A stretch of 64,000 nucleotides of DNA from Methylaequor sp045563055 (lineage in GTDB: Bacteria > Pseudomonadota > Alphaproteobacteria > Methylaequorales > Methylaequoraceae): contig JBJKUR010000009.1 in the NCBI GenBank assembly GCA_045563055.1, forward strand, positions 22,317-86,316. The letters run 5' to 3'. Below the pieces are notes generated by a model, which did no database searches, was not told the origin of the DNA, and was given only the letters and a program-made list of their open reading frames with translations. Positions 8,521 through 16,003 of this stretch are shown here, piece after piece (positions within the stretch are counted from its first letter, which is position 1; the number at the start of each line of letters is the position of its first letter). A program made the position numbers and the translations under genes.

Positions 8521-10533
8521 TCAAAACCTTTTTGATATCTTACCAAAGAGAGTGAATTCTGGCATTGGATAAACACTAGCAGAATTGTAGGTGCTAGCAC
8601 TCCCAACTCCATATCTGTAATATTTTTTATTTGTTACATTGTACCCAACTAAGGAGTAATCAAAACCATATAAATTCCCCTTGATTCCAATATTAGTCAA
8701 AACAAATTCAGGGTTTTTTATTTGAAAGTTTTTTGTATCATTTATCAATCTTGATGATCCTCTATAATTAACATTAGCAAACAGCGTTAAACCATCTAAT
8801 AAATCAAAGTCGATATTAAATTTATTGATCATGCTCGGGATTCCTGGAATTTCCTTGCCTTTGTAATTTGGGCCTTCTCTTAACTTTGCTTTTATAACAT
8901 CAAAAGCGTTTGAAATAGTAATTTTATCAATTGGTTTGAAGGTCAACAATGATTCATATCCATATCTTTTTGTTGCTGGTAAATTTTTATTTAAGAAATC
9001 AACAGCATCAAAAATAATCTCTCCACGAATTCTCATATAATAAAAGTTATTTGAGATCGAAAAACTCCTGTAATTAATTTTATGTCCTATTTCAAAGTCA
9101 TTTGAAACTTGTGAGTTCATTTTAAAATCATGAGGAACGGAAAAGCCCTGCGCTCCAACTCTTTCGTCTACATTTGGATATCTAAATGTTTTGGATACTC
9201 TTCCAAAGACGGTGCCGTATTCATTAAAGTTATTCTCAATACCTAAATGATAAGCATATAGAGGTTCAAATGTTAAAGAGTCTTCAAAATCTTTTCCAGC
9301 TCCACTCGCAGGACCAACTGAATCGGATGCTTTAAGCCAATTCCCTTGATATCGTGCGCCTGCACCAATTTTAAGAGTATTTGTAATTAGTAAATCTGTA
9401 TTAAAGTAAAACCCAAGATTACTATCAGAGAATTTATATGTTTGTTTTGTTGGGAAACCATCTGATGCCATTCTATCAGAATTATAATATGTGTATTGTG
9501 AGTCAACTCCAGAAATAAATTTCAAAGATTTCCCATAAAATTTGTTTGATATTTTTATTTTGGGATTTAAAGATACCGAATAAAGTTTGGTATCTGTTAC
9601 CCCCGAGGTAAAAAACCCTTCTGAATGATTAAATCTGTAGCTTCCATCAACAATTAACTGTGTATTAGGTTCCAATTCGTGTACAAGGCTGTAGAAGGCT
9701 TTGGCACCATCACTTGTTGCAAAATCCGCAAGTGTAGTCGATCTTCTTCTATCTATTTTGTAGTAATCGGTTGACGTATCAGGCCAACCATTTATTGCAA
9801 CAACACCAGGCAACCCCATAAACTGTTTATCACCCGTGATATTTAAATGCAATAAAGTGTTAGTATTTATTTGTGAGTTCACCTCTAGATTAGCATTTTG
9901 TTGTCTTAGTTCATTATTTCTCCTATAACCATCTGCTTTTGAATAATTAGCGTTACCGGATACTGAAAAATTTTCAAAAACTTTAGAACCAGAGAAAGCT
10001 GCCTCAAATTGACCAAATGATCCAAATGCGGTTGAAACTTCATAAGAATCATCGTCTTTTATAAATTGGTCTGTAATTATGTTTACTGCACCTGAAGTTG
10101 CATTACTTCCATATAATACACCAGCACTACCTCCTTTTATTATTTCGATTCTTTTTATGCTACTTACTGGCATTGTTGTAAAGTCTACAAAACTAGCATC
10201 AATATTTGATAATCTTTGTCCGTTTAAAAGAATTAGAGTATTTGACTTTGCTGTATCAGCAAAACCTCGAATATCGATACTTTCTTTTGCTCCAAAACCT
10301 GTTCCATATAATGATTTAAACTCAATGCCTGGTAATCTGGAAATAATCTGAACAAGTGAATCGTTTGGATATTGTTTAATGTATTCTTCATTAAGCACAT
10401 GAGTAACTGCTCCAGTTAATTGTTCATCTAAAAGTTTTGATGATGTTACAGTAATTTCTTTAAAATTTTCATCAGCATAACTGTTAAAAAAATAAAATAA
10501 GAATGTTATAGTGTAGATTAAACGAAAATTCAT
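8521..10533 (-). CDS. TonB-dependent outer-membrane receptor, probably cobalamin (BtuB-like)
   Basis: A 670-residue outer-membrane receptor. A signal peptide (about residues 1-20, ending 'NSYA') is followed by a TonB-box-like 'EITVTSSKLL', a plug domain (about 40-150: 'IISRLPGIEFKS', 'IDIRGFADTAKSNTLILLNG', 'IKRIEIIKGGSAGVLYGSNA') and a 22-strand-type barrel ending in the usual terminal phenylalanine ('FGKISKRF'). The substrate call comes from the cobalamin riboswitch directly upstream. The start has a clear Shine-Dalgarno (AGGAG, about 6 bases before ATG). It is followed at once by tonB. Confidence 0.9.
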   Translation of the reverse strand: MNFRLIYTITFLFYFFNSYADENFKEITVTSSKLLDEQLTGAVTHVLNEEYIKQYPNDSLVQIISRLPGIEFKSLYGTGFGAKESIDIRGFADTAKSNTLILLNGQRLSNIDASFVDFTTMPVSSIKRIEIIKGGSAGVLYGSNATSGAVNIITDQFIKDDDSYEVSTAFGSFGQFEAAFSGSKVFENFSVSGNANYSKADGYRRNNELRQQNANLEVNSQINTNTLLHLNITGDKQFMGLPGVVAINGWPDTSTDYYKIDRRRSTTLADFATSDGAKAFYSLVHELEPNTQLIVDGSYRFNHSEGFFTSGVTDTKLYSVSLNPKIKISNKFYGKSLKFISGVDSQYTYYNSDRMASDGFPTKQTYKFSDSNLGFYFNTDLLITNTLKIGAGARYQGNWLKASDSVGPASGAGKDFEDSLTFEPLYAYHLGIENNFNEYGTVFGRVSKTFRYPNVDERVGAQGFSVPHDFKMNSQVSNDFEIGHKINYRSFSISNNFYYMRIRGEIIFDAVDFLNKNLPATKRYGYESLLTFKPIDKITISNAFDVIKAKLREGPNYKGKEIPGIPSMINKFNIDFDLLDGLTLFANVNYRGSSRLINDTKNFQIKNPEFVLTNIGIKGNLYGFDYSLVGYNVTNKKYYRYGVGSASTYNSASVYPMPEFTLFGKISKRF

Positions 10534-10664
10534 TTTCCCGCTCCTAATTGCTTCTCAAATACTTCTATGTGAGTATTAAGAAAAGTTAATGTATTAGTGG
10601 GGATTTAAAACCCACCGAGGTTAATCACGTCACCTCAATGGAAATTAACCATAATCAGAAGACC

Positions 10665-10837
10665 TACCCGCAGCCTGATTGAATGACGCTTACTTAGCAG
10701 GTTTCCTGACTCATCGCTTAGATGTTGAACCGCCTTCCCAATTTATAACCAGTGGCGTAATGGCCCAACGAACAATTTACAGTAGCGGGGGCTGTGCTAG
10801 ACTTTAACTAGTTTCCCTTTTAACCCTTGCGGGCACT
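10665..10837 (-). promoter_or_regulatory. cobalamin (B12) riboswitch
   Basis: On the minus strand the leader contains the hallmarks of an AdoCbl-class aptamer in order: 'AAAAGGGAA', 'AGCCCCCGCTACTGT', the B12 box 'GCCACTGG', 'TTGGGAAGGCGG' and 'GATGAGTCAGGAAACCTGC'. An outer stem closes it (CCCGCA at 10828-10833 with TGCGGG at 10667-10672). Downstream are two hairpins that could form the switch: GGTTAAT/ATTAACC, and GTGGG/CCCAC at about 10597-10615. It controls the receptor-tonB unit, expected to be off when B12 is plentiful. The 363-base gap between the receptor and msrA is mostly this element. Confidence 0.93.
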
Positions 10838-10896
10838 AAATAATATATTTATATTATTTTCAATACAAGAAATGTCAAATTATTACTAAATTAAAA

Positions 10897-11442
10897 ATGG
10901 ATATATTTAAGGTTGATTTAAACAAAGAGAAACCAGACGATTATTTAGATATTTTCCTGGGAATGGGTTGTTTTTGGGGTGCAGAAAGAAAATTCTGGAA
11001 GCTCAATGGTTTATATACAACCGCCGTAGGTTATGCTGGCGGAAAAATCAAAAACCCAAATTATGAAAGTGTATGCACAGGAGAAACAGGGCATGCAGAA
11101 GTTGTTCGAATTATTTATAATGCCAATAAAGCCAATTTAGACGATATTATGAAAATTTTTTGGGAATCACACGATCCAACTCAACTCAACAGACAAGGGA
11201 ACGATATTGGTTCACAATATAGATCGATAATTCTTACTGCTAATGAATGTGAACTTGGAGAGTTAAAAACATCAAAGAAAAAATTTCAAGTTAAATTGGA
11301 GAAAGAAGATCTTGGAGTAATTAGAACAGAGATCAAATTATTAGATAAATTTTACCTTGCTGAGGATTACCACCAAAAGTATCTGCACAAAAATCCCAAT
11401 GGTTATTGTGGCTTACAAGGAACAGGAGTAAATTATTGTTAG
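10897..11442 (+). CDS. msrA: peptide-methionine (S)-S-oxide reductase MsrA
   Basis: Repairs methionine-S-sulfoxide in proteins. The 181-residue enzyme has the catalytic 'GMGCFWGAERKFW' near residue 25, 'TGETGHAEVVRI', 'ESHDPTQLNRQGNDIGSQYRS' and the C-terminal 'NPNGYCGLQGTGVNYC'. The last two cysteines can act as resolving residues. It lies divergent from the B12 riboswitch and overlaps the convergent protease gene by 4 bases. Confidence 0.95.
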   Translation: MDIFKVDLNKEKPDDYLDIFLGMGCFWGAERKFWKLNGLYTTAVGYAGGKIKNPNYESVCTGETGHAEVVRIIYNANKANLDDIMKIFWESHDPTQLNRQGNDIGSQYRSIILTANECELGELKTSKKKFQVKLEKEDLGVIRTEIKLLDKFYLAEDYHQKYLHKNPNGYCGLQGTGVNYC

Positions 11443-12041
11443 AAAAAGAACTGTCCTAAACCTAATGTAAAAATTATTAGACCACCTATCGAGTGAATAA
11501 AAACACAGGTCATGAAAGACTTTTCGTTATATGCGTATGAAAAAATGGGAGACACTAATGCTGTTATGAAGATAGCGTGAGGGTTGTGAAAGACAATATG
11601 TCCAAAAGAAAAAACAACCATATTTGAAATCATCATTGTTTTTTTACTGTTATTAAAAACAAATCTGTATCTGTGATAGAAAAAGACTCTGTAAATGAAT
11701 TCTTGAGGAATTACTGATAAAAAAGGATAAAGAAAAATTACAATCAACCAAAGTTTGAAGTTTTTTTTAGGCAAATCAAATAACAAATTAGGTTCAAATG
11801 CTAGAGTGTAAATAAAACCTGAAACTAAGAAAAGTAATGATAAATAAAAACTGAATTTCCAATCTATATTTTTTTTTAGATTTGCAAATTTAAAGTTTTT
11901 GTCTTTTTTTAAAATGTAAATGGAAATGAGAAAAATGACATACAGGAAAAGAAAAACCAATTGTGAAGAAATTAGAAACGATAAGAAAATGGGTGTTAAA
12001 AAAAAAATTAAAAAAAATTCTGTTTTTAGGGAACTAGCCAT
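11439..12041 (-). CDS. CPBP-family intramembrane glutamic protease-like protein
   Basis: A 200-residue, very hydrophobic protein with about six membrane segments. Motif 1 appears as 'IPQEFIYRVFFYHRYR', motif 2 as 'FSFGHIVFHN' and motif 3 as 'CVFIHSIGG', the pattern of CPBP (Rce1/Abi) proteases. The first glutamate of the usual EExxxR is glutamine here, so activity is uncertain. Residues 1-5 are encoded in the last 16 bases of the upstream flavoprotein gene, so translation is probably coupled. The substrate is unknown; an immunity or membrane-protein processing role would be a guess. Confidence 0.75.
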   Translation of the reverse strand: MASSLKTEFFLIFFLTPIFLSFLISSQLVFLFLYVIFLISIYILKKDKNFKFANLKKNIDWKFSFYLSLLFLVSGFIYTLAFEPNLLFDLPKKNFKLWLIVIFLYPFLSVIPQEFIYRVFFYHRYRFVFNNSKKTMMISNMVVFSFGHIVFHNPHAIFITALVSPIFSYAYNEKSFMTCVFIHSIGGLIIFTLGLGQFFF

Positions 12042-12643
12042 TTACCCCTAACACTTAACTGAGGTTCACCTCTTTCAACATTAAATATAGCTCTACGATG
12101 ACCTTGACTTGCAAGGTACAACCACTCTATCTCGTTAATAGATATTTGTATTACACAAAAGTTTTTTAATCCATCCTCTGATTGTTTACTTGATGGTGCT
12201 TCTAAAGTGAAATCATCTGGAAATCCAGATGTTGGTTTTTTTGAAATCACACCTGGTTTGTCTTTGGATAAATAACATCTTCTTGACCAATTGCCCAATT
12301 TATTCCATGAGTCTTTCAATGATTTTTGAATATTTGCTGTTCCCCTGACCCGAAGTTGTATTTTTTTTTGATCATCGTAGAATACCAAACATGCATTGGC
12401 ATTTTTTTGCAGCTCAATAATTTTTTGTGCTCTTAAATCACTATGAATATTGATGATTAATTTTTCAATGTTAAAACCTCTTAGAACAACTGTTCGAGCA
12501 TCAGGTTTGTTGTTAATAGTTACAGTGTTTAGTACGGTGTTATGAAAGTTAGATTTTCTTTTTTTTACACCTTGAATAAGAAGAGAAAATATCTCTTTTT
12601 TTGTTTCCTCCAGTGAATTATAAAATCTTGGTATTTCCTTCAT
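12026..12643 (-). CDS. pyridoxamine 5'-phosphate oxidase-family flavoprotein
   Basis: A 205-residue FMN-binding split-barrel protein. Recognisable segments are 'NKPDARTVVLRGFN', 'IHSDLRAQKIIELQ', 'LGNWSRRCYLSKDKPG' and 'EWLYLASQGHRRAIFN', with a short closing 'KWLVP'. The overall shape fits the broader PNPOx family better than classical PdxH, whose C-terminus reads RL.P. It could still supply pyridoxal phosphate, but I do not assign pdxH. It starts with a 4-base overlap with rlmB and overlaps the next gene by 16 bases, forming a tight minus-strand unit. Confidence 0.8.
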   Translation of the reverse strand: MKEIPRFYNSLEETKKEIFSLLIQGVKKRKSNFHNTVLNTVTINNKPDARTVVLRGFNIEKLIINIHSDLRAQKIIELQKNANACLVFYDDQKKIQLRVRGTANIQKSLKDSWNKLGNWSRRCYLSKDKPGVISKKPTSGFPDDFTLEAPSSKQSEDGLKNFCVIQISINEIEWLYLASQGHRRAIFNVERGEPQLSVRGKWLVP

Positions 12644-13356
12644 TTTTTCAAAAAATTAAAAAGCACAATAGATACAGAGTTTGATACATTTAGACTGTCT
12701 ATTAATTTATCCTTAATTGGCAAGTTTATTTTTGCTAAATAATCACATTTTTTTTTTATTAGTGATCTAATGCCCTTGTTCTCAGAGCCAAATATAATGA
12801 CTTTTTTCATATCTTTTGGAATAGATTCTAAATCATTATTAGATTCTAAATCCAATCCCAAAATCCAAAAATTCATGTTTTTTAAAGTTTCTATTGTTCT
12901 ACTAAGGTTTGTAACTTCAATTAATTTTACTTTTTCGTATGCTCCACTTGCTGATTTAACCAGAAAAGGGTTTATTTCAAAAGAATTATCTCTATTAAAA
13001 ATAATACTCTTGATACCAAATAAATAAGCGGATCTAAGAATTGCCCCAACGTTTTGTGAATCGTTTAAGGAGTCAAGAATTAAGATGGTATCTTCAGTAG
13101 CGTCGATGGATTGTAATTTGAATTTCTCTAGTGGACTACACTTAAGTAAAACTCCTTGATGAAAATTATTTTTCGTTTCCATATCTATCAGTTTTCTTGA
13201 GATAATTTTGAGTTCTTTTATTTCTTTCAAATTTATATTCTTTTTATTTTTTTCATAAAATTCCTTTGTACATTTTAGTGAAAAAATAACTCTTTCTTTA
13301 TTTGATAAAGCAGCAAGTGCTGCATGATGACCAATAATGGTTTGAACTTCATTCAT
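12640..13356 (-). CDS. rlmB: 23S rRNA 2'-O-ribose methyltransferase, TrmH/RlmB type
   Basis: SPOUT-class SAM-dependent RNA methyltransferase, 238 residues. An N-terminal L30e-like substrate domain begins 'IIGHHAALAALSN'. The knotted catalytic domain has motif 1 'LNDSQNVGAILRSAYLFG', motif 2 'IIFGSENKGIRSLI' and motif 3 'DSLNVSNSVSIVLFNF'. It is expected to methylate G2251 of 23S rRNA (E. coli numbering). Its position directly before tRNA-Tyr is the usual alphaproteobacterial arrangement, which supports rlmB over other TrmH paralogues. Confidence 0.9.
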   Translation of the reverse strand: MNEVQTIIGHHAALAALSNKERVIFSLKCTKEFYEKNKKNINLKEIKELKIISRKLIDMETKNNFHQGVLLKCSPLEKFKLQSIDATEDTILILDSLNDSQNVGAILRSAYLFGIKSIIFNRDNSFEINPFLVKSASGAYEKVKLIEVTNLSRTIETLKNMNFWILGLDLESNNDLESIPKDMKKVIIFGSENKGIRSLIKKKCDYLAKINLPIKDKLIDSLNVSNSVSIVLFNFLKK

Positions 13357-13385
13357 AATAACAATTATAATTTAATTTTTTTTTC

Positions 13386-13415
13386 TTTACATTTAATAGA
13401 TTTTAAAAGTATACA
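13386..13415 (+). promoter_or_regulatory. likely sigma-70 promoter for tRNA-Tyr
   Basis: TTTACA (13386-13391), an 18-base AT-rich spacer, and TATACA (13410-13415), ending 10 bases before the tRNA. It is in the short gap between divergent rlmB and the tRNA. Confidence 0.45.
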
Positions 13416-13425
13416 ATCATCATAT

Positions 13426-13511
13426 GGAGGGATGGTAGAGTGGTCAAATACATCAGACTGTAAATCTGACGACGTAAGTCTACGTAGGTTCGAATCCTAC
13501 TCCCTCCACCA
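13426..13511 (+). tRNA. tRNA-Tyr (GUA)
   Basis: An 86-nt class II tRNA: acceptor GGAGGGA/TCCCTCC, anticodon loop with GTA, a long variable arm, T loop TTCGAAT and encoded ACCA. It is the first of three tRNAs that precede secE. Confidence 0.97.
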
Positions 13512-13518
13512 CGTTAGT

Positions 13519-13836
13519 TTATATATACTCCAAAATCTTATTAGGCGGTCTACATATTATATATTCCTCTCTATTGTAAAAAATCGGTCTTTGTAATTCC
13601 TCTTGATTACAATGAAGAAGCCTGATTAATTCTTTAAAGCTATGATTATCAACTTTTTTTCTGAAAAGATCGACTTTATTCGAATTAAAATTAAAAAATA
13701 AATGTTTTATCTCTTCAAGTGAAAGAGGTTCTTTCATGTATTCTCTGATCTTAAAATCTATATTATTTTTTTCAAGTATTTGTAGACAAGCTCTGGATTT
13801 TGAACAATTATTATTATGATAGAGTGTAAATATCAT
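13519..13836 (-). CDS. ArsC/Spx-family thioredoxin-fold reductase
   Basis: A 105-residue protein of the arsenate reductase (glutaredoxin-coupled) family. The N-terminal 'YHNNNCSKSRACLQIL' has the reactive cysteine at residue 11 in the C-x-x-S-R pattern. 'EYMKEPLSLEEIKHLF' follows, and 'LQRPIFYNREEYIICRPP' supplies the arginine-proline substrate loop. Arsenate reduction is possible, but short ArsC homologues of the YffB/Spx type also exist, and no arsenic genes are nearby. It sits on the minus strand between tRNA-Tyr and tRNA-Gly. Confidence 0.8.
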   Translation of the reverse strand: MIFTLYHNNNCSKSRACLQILEKNNIDFKIREYMKEPLSLEEIKHLFFNFNSNKVDLFRKKVDNHSFKELIRLLHCNQEELQRPIFYNREEYIICRPPNKILEYI

Positions 13837-13893
13837 TTGGGGTTGTATTTATTTAAAGTTTATCACATTATAAGCAAAAAAAAAAATTATTAA

Positions 13894-13967
13894 GCGGGTG
13901 TAGCTTAGTGGTAAAGCCCCAGCCTTCCAAGCTGGTTACGAGGGTTCGATTCCCTTCACCCGCTCCA
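13894..13967 (+). tRNA. tRNA-Gly (UCC)
   Basis: A 74-nt cloverleaf: acceptor GCGGGTG/CACCCGC, anticodon stem CCAGC/GCTGG around loop CTTCCAA (anticodon TCC), T loop TTCGATT, encoded CCA. Only 7 bases separate it from tRNA-Trp, where many relatives carry a tuf copy. Confidence 0.97.
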
Positions 13968-13974
13968 AATTTTT

Positions 13975-14050
13975 AGGGGTGTAGCTCAGTTGGTAGAGCG
14001 ACGGTCTCCAAAACCGTAGGTCGTGAGTTCGAGTCTCTCCGCCCCTGCCA
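13975..14050 (+). tRNA. tRNA-Trp (CCA)
   Basis: A 76-nt cloverleaf: acceptor AGGGGTG/CGCCCCT, anticodon loop CTCCAAA (anticodon CCA), T loop TTCGAGT, encoded CCA end. It marks the usual start of the secE-nusG region, here interrupted by a minus-strand sirtuin gene. Confidence 0.97.
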
Positions 14051-14054
14051 TCTT

Positions 14055-14771
14055 CTACTGAATGATACTCTCTACAAACTTTGGAAGAGTTATAGTTGCA
14101 GGACCTTTGTATACTTCAGTGAAAAGACAACTCTTGTGAGTGGTTTCCAAATTAAACTCATATAATTTTACATCTTTTAGAAGCTGAGTAATTAAGTCAA
14201 TAAATCCAGCCGCAGGGTAAACATTATTGGATGTTCCTATGGAGATAAAAACTTCGACTTGTTCGATAAATTTATAAATACAATCCAAGAATTTTGGTTG
14301 TTCTCCAAACCAGACTACATCCACTCTAACCATCCCTGAATTATGACAATTTTTACACTTGTATTTTGTGCTTAGGTCAAAATCTAGCTTAGTACTATTT
14401 TTACAATACATACAGTATGCCTCATACAGTGACCCATGCATATGCCTTATTTGTTTTGACCCAGCCTCCTCATGAAGTTTGTCTACATTCTGTGTAACTA
14501 ATAAGAATTTTTTTCTGCATTTTTGTTCAAGTTTTGCTAAAGCAAAGTGCGCTTCGTTTGGTTTAATATTTTTTTCCGTAATATCTCTTCTTCTTTGATT
14601 ATAAAAACTATTTACTAAGTCTGGATTTCTTTGAAATGCTTCTACTGTGCAGACATCCTCTATTTTGTAATTCTCCCACAAACCATTTTTCTCCCTAAAA
14701 GTACTTATTCCACTTTCTTTTGAAATTCCTGCACCAGTTAGTACTAAAATATTTTTATCAAGAATGTTCAT
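14055..14771 (-). CDS. cobB: NAD-dependent protein deacylase, sirtuin (CobB type)
   Basis: Removes acyl groups from lysines using NAD. The 238-residue protein has 'VLTGAGISKESGISTFRE' (NAD site), 'TQNVDKLHEEAGS', the catalytic histidine in 'IRHMHGSLYE', a zinc ribbon (C-x2-C 'CMYCKN', C-x2-C 'CKNCHN') and 'VVWFGEQP', 'SIGTSNNVYPAAGF'. Tyr and Arg in 'SFYNQRRRD' match the class III pair that binds succinyl and malonyl groups, so desuccinylase activity is plausible. It is on the opposite strand between tRNA-Trp and secE. Confidence 0.93.
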   Translation of the reverse strand: MNILDKNILVLTGAGISKESGISTFREKNGLWENYKIEDVCTVEAFQRNPDLVNSFYNQRRRDITEKNIKPNEAHFALAKLEQKCRKKFLLVTQNVDKLHEEAGSKQIRHMHGSLYEAYCMYCKNSTKLDFDLSTKYKCKNCHNSGMVRVDVVWFGEQPKFLDCIYKFIEQVEVFISIGTSNNVYPAAGFIDLITQLLKDVKLYEFNLETTHKSCLFTEVYKGPATITLPKFVESIIQ

Positions 14772-14788
14772 TGAAATTAATTACCTAT

Positions 14789-14816
14789 TTGATTTTAATA
14801 GAGAGTATGTTAAATA
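14789..14816 (+). promoter_or_regulatory. possible sigma-70 promoter for secE-nusG
   Basis: TTGATT (14789-14794), a 16-base spacer and TAAATA (14811-14816), about 26 bases before the secE ATG, in the 71-base gap between the divergent sirtuin gene and secE. Confidence 0.4.
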
Positions 14817-14842
14817 ATACCAAAAATATTTATTGAATTACA

Positions 14843-15025
14843 ATGCAAAAAATAATCACATTATACAAAGAAGTAAAACAAGAAGCCTTGAAGATCACAT
14901 GGCCTACTAAACCAGAAGTAATTACTACCACTATCATGGTTTTTATATTTGTAATGTTGGCTTCTATATTCTTTCTGATAATTGATAAGATTATTTCTTT
15001 CATTGTAGAATTTCTTTTATTTTAA
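14843..15025 (+). CDS. secE: preprotein translocase subunit SecE
   Basis: The minimal single-span form of SecE, 60 residues, clamping SecY in the plasma membrane. An amphipathic stretch with the conserved 'ALKITWPTKPEVITTTIMV' comes before one membrane helix (about residues 31-55). It lacks the extra two helices of the E. coli protein, as is normal for Alphaproteobacteria. nusG follows after 6 bases. Confidence 0.95.
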   Translation: MQKIITLYKEVKQEALKITWPTKPEVITTTIMVFIFVMLASIFFLIIDKIISFIVEFLLF

Positions 15026-15031
15026 ATCATT

Positions 15032-15562
15032 ATGCTGCATTGGTACATACTTCAAGTTTACTCTGGAAATGAGCAAAAGATTGAAAAAGAGCTTTTAGCA
15101 CAAGTTGCCAAAAAAGGTCTGGCAAATAACATTAAAAAAATTCTTATTCCTTCGGAAGAGGTGATTGAGATGAAAAAAGGTAAAAAAGTCAGTTCAGAAC
15201 GAAAGTTTTTCCCTGGATACATGCTTATTCAAATGGAAATGGATGACGAAATCTGGCACATTGTAAGAGGATTACCAAAAGTTTATGGTTTTTTAGGAGG
15301 AAAAAAAGGAGAGCCAATACCTGTTTCGCAAAACGAAATTGATTCAATTTTAAATCAAATGAAGGATGGGCTTGAAAAACCAAAACCATCTGTAAGTTTT
15401 GAAATTGGCGAACAAGTTAGGGTGTCTGATGGGCCATTCTCTTCTTTCAATGGAATGGTTGAAGAGGTTGATGAAGAAAAGGCAAGACTAAAAGTAAGTG
15501 TCTCTATTTTTGGAAGATCAACCCCAGTAAACCTTGAATATTCTCAGGTTGAAAAAATATAA
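15032..15562 (+). CDS. nusG: transcription termination/antitermination factor NusG
   Basis: RNA polymerase-binding elongation factor of 176 residues. The NGN domain opens with 'HWYILQVYSGNEQKIEKEL' and includes 'SSERKFFPGYMLIQMEM' and 'VYGFLGG'. The C-terminal KOW domain reads 'FEIGEQVRVSDGPFSSFNG' and ends 'STPVNLEYSQVEKI'. It couples transcription to translation and Rho. It precedes rplK by 15 bases. Confidence 0.97.
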   Translation: MLHWYILQVYSGNEQKIEKELLAQVAKKGLANNIKKILIPSEEVIEMKKGKKVSSERKFFPGYMLIQMEMDDEIWHIVRGLPKVYGFLGGKKGEPIPVSQNEIDSILNQMKDGLEKPKPSVSFEIGEQVRVSDGPFSSFNGMVEEVDEEKARLKVSVSIFGRSTPVNLEYSQVEKI

Positions 15563-15577
15563 TTATTAGGAGTTTAA

Positions 15578-16003
15578 ATGGCAAAAAAAATTGATGGATT
15601 TATAAAATTACAAATTCCCGCTGGACAAGCGAACCCCTCTCCCCCGGTTGGTCCAGCATTAGGCCAAAAAGGGGTTAATATTATGGAGTTTTGCAAAGCT
15701 TTTAATGCTTCAACTCAAAAGTTAGAACAAGGAATGCCAATTCCAGTTGTGATCACGGTATTTCAGGATAAGAGTTTTACTTTTGAAACAAAGTCTCCCC
15801 CAGTTTCGTTTTTTATAAAAAAAGCCTTAAAATTAAAAAAGGCTTCTCAGACACCTGGCAAAGAAGTTATTGCATCTATATCTAAAAGCGATATAAAGAA
15901 AATTGCAGAAGATAAAATGAGTGACTTAAACACTGATAATGCTGAATCTGCACAAAAAATGGTCGCAGGGACCGCCAGATCAATGGGGATTAAAGTCGAA
16001 TGA
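15578..16003 (+). CDS. rplK: 50S ribosomal protein L11
   Basis: L11 of the GTPase-associated centre, 141 residues, the standard length. It has the proline-rich 'QIPAGQANPSPPVGPALGQK' N-terminal signature and the RNA-binding C-terminal domain with 'TPGKEVIASISKSDIKKIA' and 'AGTARSMGIKV'. It has a good Shine-Dalgarno (TAGGAG) before ATG and overlaps rplA by 4 bases. Confidence 0.98.
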   Translation: MAKKIDGFIKLQIPAGQANPSPPVGPALGQKGVNIMEFCKAFNASTQKLEQGMPIPVVITVFQDKSFTFETKSPPVSFFIKKALKLKKASQTPGKEVIASISKSDIKKIAEDKMSDLNTDNAESAQKMVAGTARSMGIKVE

